This document shows, piece after piece, positions 9,224 to 19,138 of a DNA stretch of 64,000 nt; positions within the stretch are counted from its first letter, which is position 1; each line of letters opens with the position of its first letter. A program made the position numbers and the translations under genes. Under the pieces are notes generated by a model. The model was given only the letters and a program-made list of their open reading frames with translations. It was not told the DNA's origin and made no database searches. Source of the stretch: Nakamurella flavida (GTDB lineage Bacteria; Actinomycetota; Actinomycetes; Mycobacteriales; Nakamurellaceae); the NCBI RefSeq assembly GCF_030811475.1, contig NZ_JAUSQV010000001.1, positions 4,138,880 to 4,202,879 of the forward strand, in the 5' to 3' direction.

Positions 9224-9265
9224 CGCCCCGCCCCCGGATCGCCGGGGCGGGAGCGGCGGGGGACA

Positions 9266-9472
9266 GTGGTGGCATTCCTGTGGCGGTACGTGGACGAGGC
9301 CGGTGTGGTGGCCGACGGTCCCGCGGTGACCTTCCCGTCCCAGGAATCGGCCGAGGACTGGCTCGACGAGCAGGAGTCGGCGCTGCTCGACGACGGGGTC
9401 AGCGCGGTCATCCTCTTCGACGAGCAGCAGGCACTGTCCGGCCCGCTGCCGCTCGGCGCCGATCGCGCCTGA
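9266..9472 (+). CDS. Conserved small actinobacterial protein
   Basis: 68-aa acidic soluble protein starting MVAFLWRYVDEAG, with a central FPSQESAEDWL segment and a hydrophobic strand AVILFDE. I recall similar 60-70-aa proteins in many actinobacteria annotated only as hypothetical, sharing the AFLWRY start and the ESAExWL helix. No function is known to me. GTG start, preceded by a GGGGGA stretch. It is divergent from the CobT-like gene and convergent with the secreted protein. Confidence 0.7.
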   Translation: MVAFLWRYVDEAGVVADGPAVTFPSQESAEDWLDEQESALLDDGVSAVILFDEQQALSGPLPLGADRA

Positions 9473-9519
9473 GTTCCCGTCGCCGCAGCGGATCGACGTG
9501 CGGCGACGGGTCGGCCCGG

Positions 9520-12219
9520 TCAGTTGACCGTGACGTCCCTGCACCCCAACTGAGTGTTCCCGACTCCGCCGCCGGTGGTGATGGCGTAGGCGCAGACGGT
9601 GTGCTTCCCCCGCCCGGTGAGGGGGATCGTGGCGAGATACCCGTGGGCGGTGCCGAAACCGAACCCGGCGAGATCGGCCCGGTTCCCCCCGGCGACGAAG
9701 CCGGGGTAGCCGCGGGTCCCCGACGGGCCCTGGTCGTAGACGTGGATCTCCGCCGGCTCGCCGGGCCGGTTGGGGTTGATGGCCCACCCGCCGGCGGTCG
9801 CGGTGCTCCCGTTCACGGCGACGACGTCCAGGGACCCGAAGTCGTTCCGCACGGTCACCGACCGGCAGCCCAGGGGCGGGTTGTTCCGCGGGGCGTTGAC
9901 GTTGATGGCGAACGCGCACACCTGGTTCACGCCCTCGCCCATCGCCGGCACCGAGCCCTGCCAGCCCGAGCGGGGACCGGCGAAGGGTACGACTCGGGCG
10001 ACGTCGTCCCGCGGCTGTCCGGTGCGCAACGCGGTTCCCCGGGTACCGGCCGGGCCGCTCACGTAGACGTGGACGTCCTCCGCGGCGGCGGGGGCATCGG
10101 GGTCGGCGGCCCAGCCGGCCACCGACAGCAGGCCTACCCGGTCGCTGGCCGCGCCGTCGACCGAACCGTCGGGCCCCGGGACGTCGACGTCGCGGCAGCC
10201 CAGCAGGGTGTTGTCCCCGCTGCCCACGTTGATCCCGAACACGCAGACCTGATGTCGGCCCGCGCCGGGCAACCGGAAGGCGTTGGCGTAGGCGTGCCGG
10301 CCGCCCGCTCCCGGATAGGCGGCGGCGATGTCGCTGCGGTCACCGTCGGCGGTGAGCCGGACCCCGACGCGGGAGCCGTCCGGCCGGGTGTCGTACACGT
10401 CGACGGACAGGGAGCGGGCCGGGTCGTCCTGATCCAGCGTCCAGCCGGCGACGGTGTAGGTCGTCCCGGCCAGGGAAGCGATGTCGAGCGACCCGACGGG
10501 GTTGCGGGCGGGCGGGGCCGCGCCGGCCCCACCGGACCCGACCACGAGCACGCCGCCGGCGTAGGCGCTGGTCGAGGTGGCGCCGCGGGTGATGGTCAGG
10601 CAGAGCCAGTAGCGGCCCGCGGGAACGCCCGCGGTGTTCCACGACGTGGTGTTGACCCCCTGCGCGACGGGGCTGCCACCGGTCACCGTGACGCCGTTGC
10701 ACCCGGAACGGTCGGTGTCGGCGACGATGCGCGCGGTTCCTCCCGGCCGGAACGCGTTGTCCTGCCAGGTGATCGGGAATGTCCCCGTGGTCGCGAAGTC
10801 CGAGCGCAACTGCACGTCGTCGACCCACCAGCGGCGGGTGCCGGGGTCCTCGTTGGGATCCCACCGGAAGGCGGAGGCGGGGGCGGCGGAGGCGAAGGAG
10901 TAGTTGTTCGGGGTGTCCGGCTCCAGCAGCACGTTGTCCGCTGCGCCCAGATCGACCGAGACGGTGCGGGTCCCGGAGTAGGTGAGGATGTCGTCCGTCG
11001 AGCCGGGGTTGGCGGAGCCCGGCCGGGCCCAGACCACCCGGGCCATGCTCCCGCCGCCGGGGTTGCCGCTGAGATCAAAACCGCCGTCGTACCCGGAGGT
11101 GACGGTCAGGTTGCGGTAGACCCGGGAGTCCAGGCCCCGTCCGGTGGGGAAGAGGACGTAGGGGTCGCCCGGCCCCCGGGTGTTCGTCGCGGAGAGTCGG
11201 CCGCCGGCGTAGGAGACGGCGGTGGCGTTGCCGATCGCAGCCACGTCGTCGGGACCGTTCATGTCCCAGGGGTTGCCGAGCACGTCGGTCGCGAAGTCCC
11301 TGTCGCCGACGGCGTTCGGGGTGAGGACGGCGGGCAGGGGGGCGTCGAGGTAGACCACCGTCCACTGGGTGGAGCGGGAGGTGCGCACGCCGATGCGGTA
11401 GCTCCCGGCCGGGAGGACGGACAGGTCGACGGTGCCCGACCGCGCCGACGACGTGGTCAGTACACCCCAGCCGGGTCGGTCGCCGGTGTTGTTGTCCGAG
11501 GAGGGGTCCGCGTCCCACAGGATGTCGGCCGACCCGCCGTCCGGGTTGGTCCAGTTCTGCTCGGCGCCCGAGCCGGGCTCGACCACCCGGAACCAGTCCA
11601 GGGCGATCTCCGCGCCGCCGGCGCCGGGCGAGGCGGCCAGGCGCAGCCCGGTCAGGGATCCCCGCCAGGCCACCGGCCACCCGGAGAAGACCGAGGCGCC
11701 CGGCGACAGCTGATAGGTGTGCCAACCGGCCCGGAGGGCGAAGGGCAGGCCGCCGCCGCAGGTGTTGCTCACCCCGCCACCGGGACAGGCGAACCAGAAC
11801 AGCCCGGCCGAGACGTCCCGGTCCGCGTAGGCGCTGAAGGAGACCGTGCGGTACCGGTCGGCGTTCAGCTGGTTCTGCGGCGCGGCCCCGTCCCGGCCGA
11901 GCAGGACCGAGCCGCCGTACCCGGGCCAGAGGGGGGAGAGGTAGCCCGCTTCCCCGACGCGTCCGCGGACCACGCCGTCCTGCATGCGCAGGTTGCTCAT
12001 GCTCCCGGCGGGACCGGGGTCCAGCAGCATGTCGTCGGAGTTCGAGTAGTCCATCGGGTCACCCAGGACGTCGGTCGCGTAGTCGTGGCCGGCCGATCCG
12101 GGGGCGGCCGCCACGGCGGCGACCGTGGCGGCCGGCGGCGGGGTGGCGGACACCGGGGTGGCCGTCGAGGCCAGCACGGTCAGGGCGACCAGCAGACCGA
12201 CGGCGGGGCGGACGGGCAT
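9520..12219 (-). CDS. Large secreted modular protein with three GSLD/AGW repeats
   Basis: 899-aa exported protein. A Sec signal peptide (1-26, ending PVSA) is followed by two related N-terminal modules, each opening with ATDVLG[D/N]P (48-55 and 310-317) and rich in Gly, Asp and aromatic residues like beta-sandwich domains. The C-terminus holds three repeats of about 105 residues (576-680, 685-790, 794-898), each with G-S-L-D or equivalent, AGW/GGWA, a VHVY strand, and a paired-cysteine ending VCxFxIN...LGCRxVxV. I recall such repeats at the end of actinobacterial secreted hydrolases, but no catalytic domain is recognisable here. It may bind cell wall or glycan. The ATG at 12219 follows CCAGGAGG closely, which decides the start. 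Confidence 0.8.
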   Translation of the reverse strand: MPVRPAVGLLVALTVLASTATPVSATPPPAATVAAVAAAPGSAGHDYATDVLGDPMDYSNSDDMLLDPGPAGSMSNLRMQDGVVRGRVGEAGYLSPLWPGYGGSVLLGRDGAAPQNQLNADRYRTVSFSAYADRDVSAGLFWFACPGGGVSNTCGGGLPFALRAGWHTYQLSPGASVFSGWPVAWRGSLTGLRLAASPGAGGAEIALDWFRVVEPGSGAEQNWTNPDGGSADILWDADPSSDNNTGDRPGWGVLTTSSARSGTVDLSVLPAGSYRIGVRTSRSTQWTVVYLDAPLPAVLTPNAVGDRDFATDVLGNPWDMNGPDDVAAIGNATAVSYAGGRLSATNTRGPGDPYVLFPTGRGLDSRVYRNLTVTSGYDGGFDLSGNPGGGSMARVVWARPGSANPGSTDDILTYSGTRTVSVDLGAADNVLLEPDTPNNYSFASAAPASAFRWDPNEDPGTRRWWVDDVQLRSDFATTGTFPITWQDNAFRPGGTARIVADTDRSGCNGVTVTGGSPVAQGVNTTSWNTAGVPAGRYWLCLTITRGATSTSAYAGGVLVVGSGGAGAAPPARNPVGSLDIASLAGTTYTVAGWTLDQDDPARSLSVDVYDTRPDGSRVGVRLTADGDRSDIAAAYPGAGGRHAYANAFRLPGAGRHQVCVFGINVGSGDNTLLGCRDVDVPGPDGSVDGAASDRVGLLSVAGWAADPDAPAAAEDVHVYVSGPAGTRGTALRTGQPRDDVARVVPFAGPRSGWQGSVPAMGEGVNQVCAFAINVNAPRNNPPLGCRSVTVRNDFGSLDVVAVNGSTATAGGWAINPNRPGEPAEIHVYDQGPSGTRGYPGFVAGGNRADLAGFGFGTAHGYLATIPLTGRGKHTVCAYAITTGGGVGNTQLGCRDVTVN

Positions 12220-12554
12220 GGAGCCTCCTGGAGGACAGCGGTCGCGGCCGGGGTCAGCATGCGGGGGCGCCGCCGGCCACGGGAGTGCTCTGACGGGAAG
12301 GTCACGTCCAGGACCGGACAAATGCACTATCCGTCATCAATATCCACCCGACGGTAATGACCCGGCGTGCTGCGGGACCGGCCCGCCGCGCATTTCATCC
12401 CCGTGGCCGGCAGGTGCACCCACCCGGGACGGCGGCGCCCGCCGACGGACAGCGCGGCGTGACCCCCGTGGCAGCGGGGGCGGGGCATTCGGGGGTCGCG
12501 AGGTCGGTCCGGGACGGTCCGGGCCGTTCGGGCCCCCCGCCTAGACTTCATCCC
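12220..12554. other. Divergent intergenic region, secreted protein / valS
   Basis: 335 bp without a gene. It carries the ribosome binding site of the leftward secreted-protein gene at its left end and the TAGACT box of valS at its right end. Around 12320-12358 there is an unusually AT-rich patch for this sequence, with GATAGT on the minus strand as a possible -10 for the secreted protein. No other structure was found. Confidence 0.5.
12542..12547 (+). promoter_or_regulatory. -10 box for leaderless valS
   Basis: TAGACT ends 7 nt before the GTG at 12555. No Shine-Dalgarno sequence is present, so transcription probably begins at the GTG. Confidence 0.5.
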
Positions 12555-15242
12555 GTGACGACACCACCCGAGGACCAGGATCGACCGAGCCGCGCCCTGC
12601 CGGCCCAGTACGACCCGGCGGCGGTGGAGGTAGCCCTCTACCAGCAGTGGCGGGAGGCCGGCTACTTCGCCGCCGACCCCGCCCGGGTCCTGTCCGGCGA
12701 GCGCCAGCCCTTCTCGATCGTGCTTCCCCCACCCAACGTCACCGGCAACCTGCACGTCGGCCATGCGCTCGACCACACCCTGATGGACGTCCTCGCCCGC
12801 TGGCACCGGATGTCCGGCGACGAGGTGCTCTGGCTGCCCGGCATGGACCACGCCGGCATCGCCACGCAGGCCGTGGTCGAGAAGCAGTTGGCCGCCGACG
12901 GGAAGACCCGGCACGACCTGGGCCGCGAGGCGTTCGTCCAGCGGGTCTGGGACTGGAAGGCCGAGTCCGGCGGGGCGATCCTCGGGCAGATGGCCCGGCT
13001 CGGTGACTCGGTCGACTGGGACCGCGAGCGGTTCACCCTGGACGAGGGTCTGTCCGCCGCGGTGCAGACGATCTTCAAGAAGCTGTACGACGACGGGCTG
13101 ATCTACCAGGCCGAACGGATCATCAACTGGTCGCCGGTCGGCCGCACCGCCCTGTCCGACATCGAGGTGGACCACTTCGAGGTCGACGGCGAGCTCGTGT
13201 CCATCCGGTACGGCGGCAGCGGCCCGGACGACCCGGAGATCGTGGTGGCCACCACCCGGGTGGAGACCATGCTCGGCGACACCGCCATCGCCGTGCACCC
13301 GGACGACGAGCGCTATGCGCACCTGGTCGGCAGCACCGTCGTCCTGCCCCTGGTCGACCGGCGCATCCCGATCGTCGGCGACGCGCACGTCGACCCGGCG
13401 TTCGGCACCGGCGCGGTCAAGGTCACCCCGGCGCACGACCCCAACGACTTCGAGATCGGCCGCCGGCACGACCTCCCGATGATCTCGATCTTCACCGTGG
13501 ACGCCCGCGTCGAGGGCACCGGGACCCGGTTCGACGGGATGGACCGGTTCGACGCCCGTCGCGAGGTCCGCGAGGAGCTCCGCGCGCAGGGTCGGATCGT
13601 GGCCGAGAAGCGGCCCTATCGGCACTCGGTCGGGCACTCCTCGCGCACCGACGAGCCCATCGAGCCGCGCCTGTCCACGCAGTGGTTCGTCAAGGTCGCC
13701 CCGCTGGCCCAGGCCGCCGCGGATGCCGTCCGGGAGGGTCGGACGGACATCTCGCCGCCCGAGCTGGCCGCCCGGTACTTCGACTGGGTCGACAACATGC
13801 ACGACTGGACGATCAGCCGCCAGCTCTGGTGGGGCCACCGGATCCCGGTCTGGTACGGGCCGGACGGCGAGGTGCGCTGTGTGGGGCCGGACGAGGAACC
13901 GCCCGGTGACGGCTGGACGCAGGACCCGGACGTGCTGGACACCTGGTTCTCCTCCGGGCTGTGGCCGTTCTCCACCATGGGCTGGCCCGGGCGCACCGAC
14001 ACCCTGAAGGCCTTCTACCCGACGTCGGTCCTGGTCACGGGATACGACATCCTGTTCTTCTGGGTGGCCCGGATGATGATGTTCGGCACCTACGCGTTCG
14101 CGGGGGAGCTCGAGAACGCGGTGCCGTTCCGCACCGTCGCCCTGCACGGCCTGGTCCGTGACCAGTTCGGCAAGAAGATGTCGAAGTCCAAGGGCAATGT
14201 GGTCGACCCGCTGGCCTGGATCGAGCTGTACGGCGCCGACGCGCTGCGGCTGACCCTGGCCCGCGGCGCCAACCCCGGCGCCGATCAGGCCATCGCGGAG
14301 GAGTGGGTCAAGGGTTCCCGCAACTTCTGCACCAAGCTGTTCAACGCCACCCGGTTCGCCCAGGCCAACGGGGCCGTGGTGACCGGGACGCCGTGCCGGG
14401 CCGAGGATCTCGGGCCGGCCGACCGGTGGATCCTGGGCCGGCTGGACGCGGTCGTCGAGCAGACCGGCGCGCTGCTGGCCGAGTTCCAGTTCGGCAAGGC
14501 GGCCGAGGCGCTCTACCACTTCGCCTGGGACGAGGTCTGCGACTGGTACCTCGAGCTGTCCAAGGTCGCCCTGCAGACCGGCACCCCGGAGCAGGCCCGG
14601 GCCACCCGGGAGGCGCTCGGCGAGGTGCTGGACACCCTCCTGCGGCTGCTGCACCCGTTCACCCCGTTCGTCACCGAGACGCTGTGGACCGCGCTCACCG
14701 GCGGGGAGTCCCTGGTGATCGCCGCCTGGCCGCAGGTCTCGCCGCGCGGTCAGGAGCCCGCCGCCGACCGCTGGGTGCAGGACGTGCAGGGAGTGACCAC
14801 CGAGGTGCGCCGACTCAAGGCCGACCAGAAGATCCTGCCCACCAAGCCGGTGCCCGCGGCGCCGTGGGCGGTCGATCCGAGCCGGCGGTGGGACGGCGAG
14901 CTGCAGGCCGCGGTGCGCTTCCTGACCCGGTTGACCGATCCCGAGGACGGATACGTCGCCACCATCGCCGTCCCCGTCCGCACCTCGTCCGGGACCGTGA
15001 CGGTCGAACTGGACACCTCCGGCGTGATCGACGTGGCCGCCGAGATCGCCCGGGCGACCAAGGATCTGCAGGCCGCGGAGAAGGAGGTCGCCGAGGCGGA
15101 GCGCAAGCTGGGCAACGAGAACTTCGTCCAGCGGGCCAAGCCGGAGGCGGTCGAGAAGATCCGGCAGCGGCTGGCGCAGGCGCAGGACGACGTGACCCGG
15201 CTGACCGCACGGTTGGCCGAACTGGGCGGGGGAGCGGCATGA
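12555..15242 (+). CDS. valS: Valyl-tRNA synthetase
   Basis: 895-aa class I aminoacyl-tRNA synthetase charging tRNA-Val. The HIGH-type motif is HVGH (67-70) within [13 protein letters not shown], and KMSKS is at 541-545. The editing domain lies between, with [12 protein letters not shown], and a C-terminal coiled-coil arm runs from about 825 to the end. GTG at 12555 is chosen from the TAGACT-N7-GTG arrangement and the conserved ALPAQYDP start; the frame is open upstream to 12357 but looks non-coding. It overlaps folC by 4 nt (ATGA). Confidence 0.96.
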   Translation: MTTPPEDQDRPSRALPAQYDPAAVEVALYQQWREAGYFAADPARVLSGERQPFSIVLPPPNVTGNLHVGHALDHTLMDVLARWHRMSGDEVLWLPGMDHAGIATQAVVEKQLAADGKTRHDLGREAFVQRVWDWKAESGGAILGQMARLGDSVDWDRERFTLDEGLSAAVQTIFKKLYDDGLIYQAERIINWSPVGRTALSDIEVDHFEVDGELVSIRYGGSGPDDPEIVVATTRVETMLGDTAIAVHPDDERYAHLVGSTVVLPLVDRRIPIVGDAHVDPAFGTGAVKVTPAHDPNDFEIGRRHDLPMISIFTVDARVEGTGTRFDGMDRFDARREVREELRAQGRIVAEKRPYRHSVGHSSRTDEPIEPRLSTQWFVKVAPLAQAAADAVREGRTDISPPELAARYFDWVDNMHDWTISRQLWWGHRIPVWYGPDGEVRCVGPDEEPPGDGWTQDPDVLDTWFSSGLWPFSTMGWPGRTDTLKAFYPTSVLVTGYDILFFWVARMMMFGTYAFAGELENAVPFRTVALHGLVRDQFGKKMSKSKGNVVDPLAWIELYGADALRLTLARGANPGADQAIAEEWVKGSRNFCTKLFNATRFAQANGAVVTGTPCRAEDLGPADRWILGRLDAVVEQTGALLAEFQFGKAAEALYHFAWDEVCDWYLELSKVALQTGTPEQARATREALGEVLDTLLRLLHPFTPFVTETLWTALTGGESLVIAAWPQVSPRGQEPAADRWVQDVQGVTTEVRRLKADQKILPTKPVPAAPWAVDPSRRWDGELQAAVRFLTRLTDPEDGYVATIAVPVRTSSGTVTVELDTSGVIDVAAEIARATKDLQAAEKEVAEAERKLGNENFVQRAKPEAVEKIRQRLAQAQDDVTRLTARLAELGGGAA

Positions 15243-16885
15243 CGGTGATCGGCGACGGACCCCCCGGGGCCCCGGATGACGACCGCGACAGGGACGGCCG
15301 GGATGGTGACGACCAAGCCGAGCGGGACACCTCCGAGCAGGTCGCCCGTCGTCGCCGGGCCGCCGAGGACGCGGCGGACGGCACCGCGGACATCGTCCCG
15401 GGTGACGACCTGATCGGCGCCCCGCACGTGGGTGACACCAGCATCCCGGACGATCTCGTGCGCGAGGTCTCCGGGGACGACATCGCCGCGGCGACCGCCG
15501 ATCTCGACGACGACGCACCCCTGGTGCCGGACTCCCCGCCGCTGACCCTGTCGGTGGTGGAGAGCCTGCTGGACCGGCGTCGCAACGAGGTGCAGATCTC
15601 GCCGACGCTGACCCGGATCACCGCCCTGCTCGACCTGATCGGCAATCCCCAGCAGGCCTACCCGGTGGTGCAGGTCGCCGGCACCAACGGCAAGACCTCC
15701 ACGGTGCGGATGGTCGACGCCCTGCTGACCTCGTTCGGGCTGCGCACCGGCCGGTTCACCTCCCCGCACCTGCAGCTGGTCACCGAGCGCATCGCGCTGG
15801 ACGGCGCCCCGATCGACCCCGACACCTACGTCGCGGCGTACGACGACCTGGCCCCGTACATCGATCTCGTGGACGCGGCGAGCGAGCGGGACGGCGGGGC
15901 CCCGCTGAGCAAGTTCGAGGTGCTGACGGCGATGGCCTACGCCGCGTTCGCCGACGCCCCGGTCGACGTCGCGGTCATCGAGACCGGCCTGGGTGGGACG
16001 TGGGACTCGACCACCGTGGCCGACGCCCGGATCGCCGCGATCACCCCCATCGGCATCGACCACGTCGAGTTCCTGGGTGACACGCTCGCCGAGATCGCGG
16101 GCAACAAGGCCGGCATCGTCAAGAAGGACGCGACGGCGATCATCGGCCCGCAGGAGCCGGCCGCGATGGAGGTGCTCATCCGGCGGGCCATCGAGGTCGA
16201 CGCCACCGTCGCCCGGTACGGCAGCGAGTTCAGCGTGCTGGACCGGGCCGTGGCCGTCGGTGGGCAGAAGCTCACGTTGCAGGGTCTGAGCGGTGTCTAC
16301 GAGGACGTGTTCCTGCCGCTGTCCGGCGAGCACCAGGCGGTCAACGCCAGTGTCGCGCTGGCCTGCGTCGAGGCCTTCTTCGGCGCCGGCGCCGGGACCC
16401 AGCTGGATCTGGGCGTGGTCCAGGACGCGTTCGCGTCCGTGTCCACCCCGGGTCGCCTCGAACGGGTCCGGACCTCGCCGACGATCCTGGTCGACGCGGC
16501 GCACAACCCGCACGGTGCGGCCGCTCTCGCGGCCGCCCTGGCCGCCGAGTTCTCCTTCGCCCGCCTCGTCGGCGTCATCGCCGTGATGGGCGACAAGGAC
16601 GTGCGGGCGCTGCTCGAGGCGCTGGTCGACACCTTCGACGAGGTCGTCGTCACGGTGAACTCCTCGCCCCGGTCGATGCCGCTGGAGGACCTGCACGACC
16701 TGGCCGTCGACGTGTTCGGCGAGGAGCGGGTGCACACCGCGGCCCGGATGGACGAGGCCATCGGGCTGGCCGTGGACCTCACCGAGGACGGTGCCGACGA
16801 CATGTCCGGCACCGGTGTGGTCGTCACCGGCTCGGTGGTCTCCGCGGGGGACGCCCGCACGCTGACCGGGTTGTCGCCGTCATGA
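15239..16885 (+). CDS. folC: Folylpolyglutamate synthase / dihydrofolate synthase with acidic N-terminal extension
   Basis: 548-aa Mur-ligase-family enzyme adding glutamates to folates. The P-loop AGTNGKTS (147-154) is followed by [17 protein letters not shown] (a family signature), VDAAHNPHG and the C-terminal ligase domain. The first ~95 residues are extra, highly charged (Asp-rich, then Arg) and low in complexity; the conserved domain begins near residue 103. The ATG overlaps the valS stop. The valS-folC order is common in actinobacteria and Bacillus. The extension is probably disordered and its role unknown. Confidence 0.94.
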   Translation: MTVIGDGPPGAPDDDRDRDGRDGDDQAERDTSEQVARRRRAAEDAADGTADIVPGDDLIGAPHVGDTSIPDDLVREVSGDDIAAATADLDDDAPLVPDSPPLTLSVVESLLDRRRNEVQISPTLTRITALLDLIGNPQQAYPVVQVAGTNGKTSTVRMVDALLTSFGLRTGRFTSPHLQLVTERIALDGAPIDPDTYVAAYDDLAPYIDLVDAASERDGGAPLSKFEVLTAMAYAAFADAPVDVAVIETGLGGTWDSTTVADARIAAITPIGIDHVEFLGDTLAEIAGNKAGIVKKDATAIIGPQEPAAMEVLIRRAIEVDATVARYGSEFSVLDRAVAVGGQKLTLQGLSGVYEDVFLPLSGEHQAVNASVALACVEAFFGAGAGTQLDLGVVQDAFASVSTPGRLERVRTSPTILVDAAHNPHGAAALAAALAAEFSFARLVGVIAVMGDKDVRALLEALVDTFDEVVVTVNSSPRSMPLEDLHDLAVDVFGEERVHTAARMDEAIGLAVDLTEDGADDMSGTGVVVTGSVVSAGDARTLTGLSPS

Positions 16886-17301
16886 CCGCCGCCGCTGAAC
16901 CCGCCGGCGACGAGACCCCCCGCCGCAGACCGGCCGATCCCGAACGCGGTCTGCGCGGCATCATCTCGGCCACGCTCTTCCTCGAGGCCATCGTCATCCT
17001 GCTGGCCATCCCGGTGGCGGTGAACACCGGCAACGAGGTGGGCCCCCTCGGGGTCGTGCTGATCTGCGTCCTGGCCGTCCTGCACATCGGGGCGTGCGCG
17101 GTGGTGTCCCGCCCCTGGGTGTTCACGATGATCTTCGTGCTGCAGGCCCTGGTCATCGCCGGGTGGGCGCTGTCCGGCTCGCTCGGGGTGATGGGTGTGG
17201 TGTTCGCCCTGGTGTGGGGGCTGATCCTCTGGTTCCGCACCGAGTTCCGGCGCCGGCAGGCCGCCGGTACGCTGCCCTCGCAGCAGCCCCCGCCCGACTG
17301 A
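16882..17301 (+). CDS. DUF4233 family integral membrane protein
   Basis: 139-aa protein with an Arg-rich cytosolic N-terminus and four predicted transmembrane helices (about 27-47, 54-73, 78-97, 100-118), followed by a basic tail. It matches DUF4233, which in actinobacteria lies between folC and ndk, as here. Function unknown. The ATG overlaps the folC stop by 4 nt, so it is the third gene of the valS-folC operon. A hairpin terminator follows 6 nt after its stop. Confidence 0.8.
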   Translation: MTAAAEPAGDETPRRRPADPERGLRGIISATLFLEAIVILLAIPVAVNTGNEVGPLGVVLICVLAVLHIGACAVVSRPWVFTMIFVLQALVIAGWALSGSLGVMGVVFALVWGLILWFRTEFRRRQAAGTLPSQQPPPD

Positions 17302-17306
17302 ACCCC

Positions 17307-17333
17307 GGAAGCCGTTCCCGCGGAACGGTTTCC
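17307..17333 (+). terminator. Hairpin terminator after the valS-folC-DUF4233 operon
   Basis: A 12-bp stem (17307-17318 with 17322-17333, one G-U pair) closes a 3-nt loop. No U-run follows, as is usual for actinobacterial terminators. Confidence 0.6.
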
Positions 17334-17426
17334 GCCGCGGACCGCCCGTTCGGTGCGCAGCAGGACGGGTGTGCGCCGCACATCCGGGAACGCGGCCCGA
17401 CCGGGCCGCCGAGCAAGGAGATCGCC

Positions 17427-17837
17427 GTGGCAGAACGCACGCTCGTCCTCGTCAAGCCCGACGCCGTCGGGCGCTCGTTGATCGGGGAGGTGCTGGTCCG
17501 CATCGAGCGCAAGGGCCTGCGGGTCGTCGCCCTTGAGATGCGCACCGCCACCACCGAGGTCGCCGCCCAGCACTACGCCGAGCACCAGGGCAAGCCGTTC
17601 TACGACGGGCTGCTGCAGTTCATCACCTCCGCGCCGCTCGTCGCCGCCGTGGTCGAGGGGCCGCGGGCCATCACCGCTTTCCGGCAGCTGGCCGGCGGCA
17701 CCGATCCGGTCGAGAAGGCCGCCACCGGTTCCATCCGCGGCGACTTCGGCCTGGAGACCCAGCTCAACCTGGTGCACGGGTCGGATTCGCCGGAGTCCGC
17801 GGCCCGGGAGATCGCTCTGTGGTTCCCCTCCCTGTGA
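17427..17837 (+). CDS. ndk: Nucleoside-diphosphate kinase
   Basis: 136-aa enzyme exchanging terminal phosphates among nucleoside di- and triphosphates. It begins [13 protein letters not shown] and carries the phosphohistidine in NLVHGSDS (H117). Length is exactly that of the bacterial family. AAGGAG stands 8 nt before the GTG at 17427, which decides the start. It overlaps the GNAT gene by 4 nt (GTGA). Confidence 0.97.
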   Translation: MAERTLVLVKPDAVGRSLIGEVLVRIERKGLRVVALEMRTATTEVAAQHYAEHQGKPFYDGLLQFITSAPLVAAVVEGPRAITAFRQLAGGTDPVEKAATGSIRGDFGLETQLNLVHGSDSPESAAREIALWFPSL

Positions 17838-18445
17838 CCGAACCCGCGCCGGTGTCGCTGGGCGCACCGCAGGACGGCGACGCCCCGGGTGTGGTGCTCA
17901 GCCGGGTCGGTCCCGGCAGTCCGCTCGCGTCCGACAGCGCCTTCGGAGTCGCCGTGGTGACGTTGTGGCACCGGGTCTCCGCCGCCGGCGGCGCCGTCGG
18001 CTTCCCGGTGCAGGTCACCCGGGCCGAGGTGGCCGCCCGGGTCGCCGGGGTCGTCGACGACATCCGGATGGGGCGGCTGATCGCCGTCGCCGCGACGGTC
18101 AAGCGCCGGCTGGTCGGTCTGGTCGTCCTGCGGCCGGGCACCGGGATCGTCGCGCACACCGGATGGATCCGTTCGCTGATGGTCGACCCGGACGAGCAGG
18201 GCCGGGGCACCGGGGTGCGGTTGATGGAGGCGGTCATCGCCCTGGCCCGCGAGCGGGGACTGGAGCTCGTCGACCTCTCCGTGCGCGACGGGCAGGGGCT
18301 GGAGTCGTTCTACCGTCGGTTCGGGTTCACCGAGTGGGGTCGCCGGCCGGGCTGGCTCCGGCCCGCCCCCGGCGACGACCGCGACGAGATCTTCCTGATC
18401 CTGCGCCTGGCCGACGCCCCCGAGTCCCCGGCGGCGCAGCGATGA
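17834..18445 (+). CDS. GNAT-family N-acetyltransferase
   Basis: 203-aa protein with the acetyl-CoA loop in [18 protein letters not shown] and the C-terminal FYRRFGF motif typical of GNAT enzymes. Substrate unknown; the domain could acetylate a small molecule or a protein. The GTG at 17834 overlaps the ndk stop, and its own stop overlaps the start of the cyclase gene (ATGA). ndk, this gene and the cyclase therefore form a tightly coupled trio. Confidence 0.85.
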   Translation: MTEPAPVSLGAPQDGDAPGVVLSRVGPGSPLASDSAFGVAVVTLWHRVSAAGGAVGFPVQVTRAEVAARVAGVVDDIRMGRLIAVAATVKRRLVGLVVLRPGTGIVAHTGWIRSLMVDPDEQGRGTGVRLMEAVIALARERGLELVDLSVRDGQGLESFYRRFGFTEWGRRPGWLRPAPGDDRDEIFLILRLADAPESPAAQR

Positions 18446-19101
18446 CGGGCCGACGCGTGGTCGATCTCGCGCACCCGGTCGTCGAGGGGATGATCACCTA
18501 CCCCGGCATCCCGGGGCCCGCGCTGGGTTCGCACCTGTCGTTCGCCGACTCCCGCGCGATCTACGCGCCGGGCACCGAGTTCTCCATCGGCACCATCGCG
18601 ATGGCGGCGAACACCGGGACCTACCTGGACACCCCGGCCCACCGGTACGACGGGGGTGACGACCTGTCGGTGGTCCCGCTGGCCCGGATGGTCGACCTGG
18701 ACGGGCTGGTCGTCCGGGCGCACGGTGTGCCGTCCGTCGGTCCCGAGGTGCTGGACGGTCTGGACGTGCGCGGCCGGGCCGTGCTGGTCGACACCGGGCA
18801 CAGCCGCCACTGGGGCACCGAGGCGTACGCCGTCGATCACCCCAGTCTGTCCACGGCCCTGGCCGAGAGACTGGTGGCGCTGGGTGCGACGCTCGTGGGC
18901 ATCGACTCGCTGAACATCGACGCGACCCGGGGCGGGGAGCGGCCCGTGCACTCGGCGCTCCTGGCCGCGGGCATCCCGGTGGTGGAACACCTGCGGGGTC
19001 TGGGGGACCTGCCGGACGCCGGTTTCCGGTTCTCCGCGGCTCCCCCCGCCGTGGTGGGCATGGCCACCTTCACGGTGCGGGCGTTCGCGGTGGTGGGCTG
19101 A
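18442..19101 (+). CDS. Cyclase-family (kynurenine formamidase-like) hydrolase with altered metal motif
   Basis: 219-aa protein of the PF04199 family, which includes kynurenine formamidases and isatin hydrolases. It opens VVDLAHPVVEGMITYPGIPGP and contains the block ANTGTYLDTPAHRY. Classical members have HxGTHxDxP with two His and one Asp as metal ligands; here the His positions read Asn and Tyr. The Asp and the later His remain. A subgroup with NTGTYLD is, from memory, widespread, so this is probably a distinct functional class rather than a broken gene. No tryptophan-catabolic gene is nearby. It overlaps the GNAT stop (ATGA). Confidence 0.8.
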   Translation: MTGRRVVDLAHPVVEGMITYPGIPGPALGSHLSFADSRAIYAPGTEFSIGTIAMAANTGTYLDTPAHRYDGGDDLSVVPLARMVDLDGLVVRAHGVPSVGPEVLDGLDVRGRAVLVDTGHSRHWGTEAYAVDHPSLSTALAERLVALGATLVGIDSLNIDATRGGERPVHSALLAAGIPVVEHLRGLGDLPDAGFRFSAAPPAVVGMATFTVRAFAVVG

Positions 19102-19138
19102 CCGACCGACGCGTGCGGTCGCCGTCGGATCCGCGCCG

